Assembly: GCA_018896835.1 (NCBI GenBank)
Contig: JAHILS010000011.1
Location: 1-9,057, forward strand
Reading direction: 5' to 3'
Origin: Patescibacteria group bacterium
GTDB taxonomy: Bacteria; Patescibacteriota; Patescibacteriia; UBA9934
Length of the DNA: 9,057 bases
A program made the position numbers and the translations under genes. The notes beneath the pieces were generated by a model. That model saw only the letters and a list, made by a program, of their open reading frames with translations, had not been told where the DNA came from and did not search any database. Positions within the stretch are counted from its first letter, which is position 1. Each line of letters starts with the position of its first letter. Positions 6,257 to 9,057 of the stretch are shown in pieces.

Positions 6257-6982
6257 TTAGACTAATAACTCAAATGTTTTCCAATCAACTGGCAAAAATC
6301 TTCGCGTTTGGGCAAGGACTCTGCCCACTGCCAAACATTCTTCTCTGGAAAAATCATCAGGGCAGGATACTTCAACAAATGGAATTTCCCATCCAAGGAC
6401 TTCTTTTACAATGTAACCGCCTAAAACCTCACTTCTCCCCGCCTTCTTATCTCTTAATTTAAATTTCGTTAATAACCGATTCTTGGCCTGATTATGCCCA
6501 GCCCAACCAGTAACAATTAGTAACTCACCAGTTTTAGCGTCAATGGCTAAACTATCAACATAGTCGCCCATGCTCGGCGGAAAAGTATCTATGACTCCGT
6601 CATCTGAAAACCCAAATCCTACCGACTCAAGCACTGTTCTTCGCAACCGTGCCATTCCCTGTGCAGACAAGGCTCTGTATCTATCGACGTGGGCCAAAAA
6701 CTCTGTTTCTGAAATACTTGGATATTGCTCAATCGTCTTTTCAACAACCTCTTTATTGATTGCCTTGTCAAAATCCTCAACCGCAAGTTCTGGCGCACCT
6801 GACTCTGCCAATAAACGCATTCGCATAGCCTCTCTGGCGCCAGCAAACTCTGGATTATCCGGATACCCTTCTTCAACTTCTAACCGATTAGAAGCGACTT
6901 TTTCCAAGCCCTTTACTATTTTTGGCACTTCTTCCTTTCTGCTTGTAAAAAAATTTGCAACAAATTCTTCATCATTATTCAT
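6257..6982 (-). CDS. Uncharacterised 241-aa protein, first gene of the parAB operon
   Basis: I do not recognise this family. The protein is soluble in appearance, with no signal peptide or membrane segment. The first 120 residues are charged and probably helical (for example KEEVPKIVKGLEKVASNRLEVEEGY and a segment ending ARLRRTVLES). From about 121 to 241 there is a mixed, probably alpha/beta domain with GDYVDSLAIDAKTGELLIVTGW (139-160), VLGGYIVKEVLGWEIPFVEVSCPDD (186-210) and RRFLPVDWKTFELLV at the end. Only one cysteine pair region (C207, C216) is present, and no catalytic motif is obvious. The ATG at 6982 is supported by a promoter whose start point lies about 12 bases upstream. Its TAA is one base from the parA ATG, so all three genes are very likely co-transcribed. 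Confidence 0.8.
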   Translation of the reverse strand: MNNDEEFVANFFTSRKEEVPKIVKGLEKVASNRLEVEEGYPDNPEFAGAREAMRMRLLAESGAPELAVEDFDKAINKEVVEKTIEQYPSISETEFLAHVDRYRALSAQGMARLRRTVLESVGFGFSDDGVIDTFPPSMGDYVDSLAIDAKTGELLIVTGWAGHNQAKNRLLTKFKLRDKKAGRSEVLGGYIVKEVLGWEIPFVEVSCPDDFSREECLAVGRVLAQTRRFLPVDWKTFELLV

Positions 6983-7001
6983 AGTATTTCGCTACTGCCT
7001 T

Positions 7002-7030
7002 ATTATATCAATATCATGCTGATTATCCAA
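7002..7030 (-). promoter_or_regulatory. Promoter of the 241-aa gene-parA-parB operon
   Basis: On the minus strand a consensus -10 TATAAT (complement of 7002-7007) lies 17 bp from TTGGAT (complement of 7025-7030), a partial -35 that keeps the TTG. The start point would fall near 6995, leaving a leader of about 12 nt with no clear Shine-Dalgarno sequence. The second IS begins about 50 bp further upstream and leaves this promoter intact. Confidence 0.6.
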
Positions 7031-7079
7031 ACGATTAAGCTTGATAATAAACACGGAGATGTCGTTATATTCTATTTAA

Positions 7080-7091
7080 AAATGCGACATA
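7080..7091 (+). repeat. Left terminal inverted repeat of the second IS
   Basis: AAATGCGACATA, perfect inverted match to 8013-8024. Beyond this the ends share weaker similarity. Confidence 0.8.
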
Positions 7092-7139
7092 GGCTATCAT
7101 GTAGTTACTGCTAACTCATGAACAAATTCCTATGTCGCA
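7083..7139 (+). repeat. Inverted repeat covering the transposase start codon
   Basis: TGCGACATAGG at 7083-7093 is the exact complement of CCTATGTCGCA at 7129-7139, an 11-bp stem with a 35-nt loop. The left arm lies in the terminal repeat, and the right arm contains the transposase ATG (7132-7134). An RNA entering from outside the element could fold and hide the start codon, while an RNA starting inside the loop would lack the left arm. Confidence 0.7.
7095..7100 (+). promoter_or_regulatory. Possible -10 box of the second IS transposase
   Basis: TATCAT (5/6 to consensus) would place transcription start near 7107, downstream of the left arm of the inverted repeat. No clear -35 box is seen, so this is weak. 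Confidence 0.3.
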
Positions 7140-7542
7140 CATAGATGAGCGTATCACAAAGATACGAATATGTAATAGTTTAATTAAAAATGGAATATCG
7201 CCTGAAGATACACCAATAGAGCTTGGAATACATCGTGCCACGGTTTATCGTTGGATCCGAGGAATAAGACACTATGGAATAAACGAATTTATTCGTAAGT
7301 ATCGTATAGCCAAAAAAGGCAGAAGAAGACCGAGCAAGACTCATGTTCTTGTGAAAATAAAAGTATTTGAAGTAAGAAAAGAATATAAAGACTGTTGCGG
7401 TGAAAAGATTCAATATATTTTAAAAAAAGATCATGGAATAGATATAGCTGTTTCAACCATATATCGAATACTTGGTGAAAAATATCAATTACGTAGTAAA
7501 TGGAAAAAATATTCCAAGCGAGGATTCGTTAAAAAGGCATAA
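7132..7542 (+). CDS. IS transposase, N-terminal part (HTH; frame 1 of split gene)
   Basis: A 136-aa product starting at ATG 7132. It has a helix-turn-helix around residues 18-43 (GISPEDTPIELGIHRATVYRW), a basic linker (KKGRRRPSK, about 61-69), and a second winged-helix-like segment (about 90-116, GEKIQYILKKDHGIDIAVSTIYRIL). Such domains bind the element's terminal repeats. The frame ends at TAA 7540-7542, just before the first catalytic aspartate, whereas related transposases continue into the rve domain in one chain. A -1 shift at 7530-7536 joins it to the next frame and gives a 292-aa protein of normal size. The truncated product alone would bind DNA without catalysis and might act as a repressor, as short IS products do in IS3- and IS1-type elements; that is inference. 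Confidence 0.8.
   Translation: MSHIDERITKIRICNSLIKNGISPEDTPIELGIHRATVYRWIRGIRHYGINEFIRKYRIAKKGRRRPSKTHVLVKIKVFEVRKEYKDCCGEKIQYILKKDHGIDIAVSTIYRILGEKYQLRSKWKKYSKRGFVKKA
7530..7536 (+). other. Candidate -1 frameshift site T AAA AAG
   Basis: In the upstream frame the codons are GTT AAA AAG GCA TAA. The -1 frame is open only from 7533, right after a TAA at 7530-7532, so any switch must fall within 7533-7542, exactly where the A run lies. Slipping one base here gives VKKGIKPRDAIQVD, the expected continuous sequence. GCGAGG at 7518-7523 is a Shine-Dalgarno-like element 7 nt upstream. A lost A in the run would look the same. Confidence 0.5.
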
Positions 7543-7571
7543 AACCAAGGGATGCAATACAAGTAGACTCT

Positions 7572-8009
7572 GTGGACTTCGGAGGACTCTATGCGTTTAC
7601 CGCTATAGATACATATACAAAAGAGGCTCGTGTGGTCATGAAAACATCTTTAACTGCCAAGGCGGGAGAAGAAGCACTCAAACAACTTCTTAAGGATTTT
7701 GGACATATAGATCATATTCAAAGAGACGGTGGATCTGAATTCAAAGCGCAATGGTTACAGTATGCACAAAAACACATTCCATCTATTCGTACAGCTAGGC
7801 CATACAAGAAGAACGAACAATCCTTCATTGAACGATTTAACGGTATTCTAAGAAAAGAATGTCTTGGATACCTAAAATTTAAGAAAAGCGATATTCAACA
7901 AGTACAACAAACAGTTAATGAATACCTGAGTTATTATCACGGCAAACGACCTCACATGTCTCTATACATGAATACACCAAATGAATTCACACAATCACTT
8001 ACATCTTAG
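7572..8009 (+). CDS. IS transposase, C-terminal rve catalytic part (frame 2 of split gene)
   Basis: This frame is open from 7533; the first possible start codon of its own is GTG 7572, but it is more likely reached by frameshifting. Numbered in the fused 292-aa protein, the catalytic triad is D146 (AIQVDSVDF), D199 (IQRDGGSEF) and E234 (NEQSFIERFN), with the D-34-E spacing of retroviral-integrase-like transposases. If translation began at GTG 7572, D146 would be missing and the product inactive. The tail (NEYLSYYHGKRPHMSLYMNTPNEF) is the standard end of the domain. Stop is TAG? no: the frame closes at TAG 8007-8009, four bases before the right inverted repeat. All catalytic residues are present, so only the frame break separates this copy from a complete gene. 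Confidence 0.8.
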   Translation: MDFGGLYAFTAIDTYTKEARVVMKTSLTAKAGEEALKQLLKDFGHIDHIQRDGGSEFKAQWLQYAQKHIPSIRTARPYKKNEQSFIERFNGILRKECLGYLKFKKSDIQQVQQTVNEYLSYYHGKRPHMSLYMNTPNEFTQSLTS

Positions 8010-8012
8010 TTT

Positions 8013-8024
8013 TATGTCGCATTT
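8013..8024 (-). repeat. Right terminal inverted repeat of the second IS
   Basis: TATGTCGCATTT, reverse complement of 7080-7091, three bases after the transposase stop. Confidence 0.8.
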
Positions 8025-8045
8025 GACATCGGAGGGAACGGATGT

Positions 8046-8074
8046 TTGACAAAACAGCCTCTAGCAAGTAGTAT
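8046..8074 (+). promoter_or_regulatory. Promoter of the initiator tRNA
   Basis: A consensus -35 TTGACA (8046-8051) is followed after 17 bp by TAGTAT (8069-8074); an alternative -10 is TATATT at 8072-8077 with a 20-bp spacer. Either puts the start point at or next to the mature tRNA 5' end (8080), so the 5' leader would be absent or very short. Confidence 0.7.
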
Positions 8075-8079
8075 ATTGG

Positions 8080-8156
8080 CGCGGGGTAGAGCAGTCTGGT
8101 AGCTCGCTTGGCTCATAACCAAGAGGTCATTGGTTCAAATCCAATCCCCGCAACCA
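8080..8156 (+). tRNA. Initiator tRNA-Met (CAU)
   Basis: A 77-nt cloverleaf with anticodon CAU (8114-8116) in a CTCATAA loop. It is the initiator, not the elongator, because C1 (8080) faces A72 (8152) as a mismatch, the D stem has the A11-U24 pair, and the body closely follows bacterial initiator tRNAs (CGCGGGG...CCCCGCAACCA). CCA is encoded at 8154-8156. The anticodon stem is C27-G43, U28-A42, U29-A41, G30-C40, G31-C39, so the first of the three conserved G-C pairs is replaced by U-A. Confidence 0.96.
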
Positions 8157-8185
8157 AAAGTATCGGTCAGAAGACCGATACTTTT
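8156..8185. terminator. Terminator after initiator tRNA, probably bidirectional
   Basis: A 13-bp perfect stem (8156-8168 with 8173-8185) closes the tetraloop AGAA and ends in TTTTATTTA on the plus strand. On the minus strand it lies five bases beyond the stop of the pseudogene and ends in four T residues. It begins at the last base of the tRNA CCA. Confidence 0.85.
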
Positions 8186-8190
8186 ATTTA

Positions 8191-8466
8191 CTAAAAACTA
8201 AATTTTCTAACTATTTTTCCAGTCAATAACTTGATATTAGCGTGATAAGCCAATTTCATAACATACGATTCAAGACAATCATACTTTGCTCTCAAGGCCA
8301 CAAGCTCAAGATCAAGCTTTTAATGTAATCCAATAAAGCCATCCATGTGAGTCATGATTTCTGTCTTAGCAAAGTTTATCTCGTCCCTCATTTCATCCCT
8401 AGTCACCACGTTGTCTTTAAGAAACTCAATGATTTCTAATATATCTTTGGCTGTTTTATCTTCCAT
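8191..8466 (-). pseudogene. Small coiled-coil protein interrupted by a TAA codon
   Basis: From ATG 8466 the minus strand reads 48 residues beginning MEDKTAKDILEIIEFLKDN and ending MDGFIGLH, then TAA (complement of 8320-8322). The same frame continues for 42 residues (KLDLELVALRAKYDCLESYV and onward, ending FSF) to a TAG at 8191-8193. A single C-to-T change would turn Gln (CAA) into this TAA, restoring GLHQKLDLEL and a roughly 91-aa helical, heptad-like protein. Small coiled-coil proteins of this kind are, from memory, frequent in Patescibacteria; their function is not known. A well-formed promoter at 8475-8502 and a shared terminator remain, which suggests the loss is recent or that a 48-aa N-terminal product is still made. 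Confidence 0.7.
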
Positions 8467-8474
8467 ATAAAATC

Positions 8475-8502
8475 AATATATCAATGAAGAACCCAAAGTC
8501 AA
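8475..8502 (-). promoter_or_regulatory. Promoter of the small coiled-coil gene
   Basis: On the minus strand TTGACT (complement of 8497-8502) and TATATT (complement of 8475-8480) are 16 bp apart, each 5/6 to consensus. The -10 ends eight bases before the ATG, so the transcript would have a leader of only one or two nucleotides. Confidence 0.6.
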
Positions 8503-8518
8503 CCAGACTTGTGAGCAC

Positions 8519-8550
8519 AAAAAACTCCAAGAAAATTCTTGGAGTTTTTT
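8519..8550. terminator. Terminator after the minus-strand CAU tRNA
   Basis: A 13-bp perfect stem (AAAAAACTCCAAG at 8519-8531 with its complement at 8538-8550) closes a 6-nt AT loop. The T6 arm serves the minus-strand tRNA ending at 8550; the palindromic form makes it workable in both directions. Confidence 0.8.
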
Positions 8551-8626
8551 GGTAGCTGGGGTGGGGATCGAACCCACAACCTCGGGCTTATGAGTCCCGC
8601 GCTCTAACCGATTGAGCTACCCAGCC
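8550..8626 (-). tRNA. tRNA with CAU anticodon (elongator Met, or Ile2)
   Basis: A 77-nt minus-strand cloverleaf, GGCTGGG...CCCAGCT, with discriminator A and encoded CCA (complement of 8550-8552). The loop is CTCATAA with CAU at the complement of 8590-8592. The first acceptor pair is G1-U72, unlike the initiator's C1-A72. The anticodon stem is C-G, G-C, G-C, G-C and then an A31/G39 mismatch next to the loop. CAU also occurs in tRNA-Ile2, where C34 becomes lysidine, so Met versus Ile cannot be settled here. Confidence 0.9.
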
Positions 8627-8678
8627 TTAATTTGTTCGCTTTGAAATTTTACGTATTCTCTCTGAATTACGCGTCGGA

Positions 8679-8707
8679 ACTATATCAAAAACCTTTCTTT
8701 TTTGCAA
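8679..8707 (-). promoter_or_regulatory. Promoter of the minus-strand CAU tRNA
   Basis: On the minus strand TTGCAA (complement of 8702-8707) and TATAGT (complement of 8679-8684) are 17 bp apart, matching consensus at 4/6 and 5/6. The leader would be about 46 nt. Confidence 0.5.
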
Positions 8708-8726
8708 GCGCAGAATAGCTTAATTA

Positions 8727-8755
8727 TTGACGATTATTCATTATTTCGCTATACT
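8727..8755 (+). promoter_or_regulatory. Promoter of tRNA-Leu
   Basis: TTGACG (8727-8732) and TATACT (8750-8755), each 5/6 to consensus, are separated by 17 bp. The start point would be near 8762, giving a leader of about 14 nt before the tRNA. Confidence 0.75.
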
Positions 8756-8775
8756 TTTCTTGTTAATTGGGACAC

Positions 8776-8862
8776 GGGCGAGTGGCGGAATTGGTAGACG
8801 CGCAGGACTCAAAATCCTGTGGTAGCAATATCATGAGGGTTCGATTCCCTCCTCGCCCACCA
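8776..8862 (+). tRNA. tRNA-Leu (CAA)
   Basis: An 87-nt class II tRNA. Acceptor GGGCGAG (8776-8782) pairs with CTCGCCC (8852-8858), followed by A73 and an encoded CCA (8860-8862). Anticodon CAA is at 8810-8812 in the loop CTCAAAA, reading UUG. A long variable arm with a GGTA/TATC stem supports Leu. No strong terminator is visible downstream. Confidence 0.95.
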
Positions 8863-9016
8863 CTTTATTCAATAAGTTTAGTTGAGTTTGTAATAAATAA
8901 TTTTATAGATTCATGCGGTGTAAAGTACATAAACGTCGTGCTAAAACAACTGTATTTCATCCAAGGTAAGCGCAGAAATGCGATTATTTTATTTTATGGT
9001 TTAAAATGTAGGTTAT

Positions 9017-9057
9017 ATGAGTCAAAAAAACAGCGCGTTTGTCCACTTTGTAAATCA
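9017..9057 (+). CDS. Possible start of an unidentified gene (partial, weak)
   Basis: ATG 9017 opens a frame MSQKNSAFVHFVNQ that runs off the window. TAAAAT at 9002-9007 could be a -10 box nine bases upstream, resembling the short-leader pattern elsewhere in the window, but no good -35 is present. A competing frame on the same strand is open from 8863 to the end and reads KKQRVCPLCKS at its close, which looks like the start of a zinc ribbon, but it has no ATG. With so little sequence neither can be identified. The stretch 8863-9016 holds nothing else I can support. Confidence 0.25.
   Translation, partial: MSQKNSAFVHFVN

Larger units (their letters stand above)
7080..8024 (+). mobile_element. 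Insertion sequence with integrase-type DDE transposase (IS481/IS3-like), 945 bp
   Basis: Perfect 12-bp inverted repeats (AAATGCGACATA at 7080-7091 and its complement at 8013-8024) enclose a transposase with an N-terminal helix-turn-helix and a C-terminal rve domain. No direct target duplication is visible outside the ends. The coding region is split between two frames. The element lies between the promoter of the parAB operon and the initiator tRNA promoter and disrupts neither. Family placement is by motifs; a single HTH-plus-rve architecture of about 292 aa fits IS481 better than classic IS3. Confidence 0.82.

Noticed and set aside
7040..8045. Target duplication for the second IS (GATGTC at 7058 and GACATC at 8025)
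   Set aside because: These copies are inverted, not direct, and sit at unequal distances from the ends, so they are not a duplication.
8320..8322. Reassigned TAA codon in the small coiled-coil gene
   Set aside because: TAA ends other genes in this window (for example the 241-aa gene and the J-like gene), and no reassignment of TAA is known to me in these bacteria; a nonsense mutation is simpler.

Overview
The window looks like a chromosomal segment of a candidate-phyla-radiation (Patescibacteria-type) bacterium. This is inferred from the small AT-leaning gene set, a shortened Rel/SpoT protein that stops after the TGS domain, a small coiled-coil protein of a type I associate with these genomes, strong -10 boxes lying almost on start codons, and IS elements among housekeeping genes. 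The standard genetic code fits all genes. No phylogenetic test was possible.

Layout. Bases 2-154 are the 3' end of topA (+), closed by a bidirectional hairpin terminator. An IS256/MULE-like insertion sequence (176-1233) follows, flanked by TTAATTAA duplications; its transposase carries a frameshift and a premature stop. Next is a minus-strand gene (1234-2904) for an acidic, repeat-bearing protein with a hydrophobic segment, a coiled coil and a J-like C-terminus without HPD. Divergent from it is a (p)ppGpp synthetase/hydrolase (2968-4440), ended by a strong terminator. A minus-strand operon then reads: unknown 241-aa protein, parA, parB (6982 down to 4597), with a 1-nt and a 6-nt gap. A second IS (7080-8024; integrase-type DDE transposase, IS481/IS3-like) sits upstream of that operon's promoter. 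Its transposase is split between two frames at an AAAAAG run, which could be a programmed -1 shift. The right end is a tRNA cluster: initiator tRNA-Met (+), a small coiled-coil pseudogene (-), a CAU-anticodon tRNA (-) and tRNA-Leu(CAA) (+), with visible promoters and terminators. The last 195 bases hold only a possible gene start.

Functionally the segment combines DNA topology (TopA), alarmone signalling (Rel), chromosome segregation (ParA/ParB) and translation (three tRNAs), interrupted by two mobile elements. The most notable points are the IS insertion between convergent genes, which copied a stop codon and separated a gene from its terminator; the candidate frameshift and start-codon-sequestering repeat in the second IS; the initiator tRNA with an altered 3-GC anticodon stem; and the uncharacterised J-like and parA-coupled proteins. 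I see no clearly new multi-gene system.
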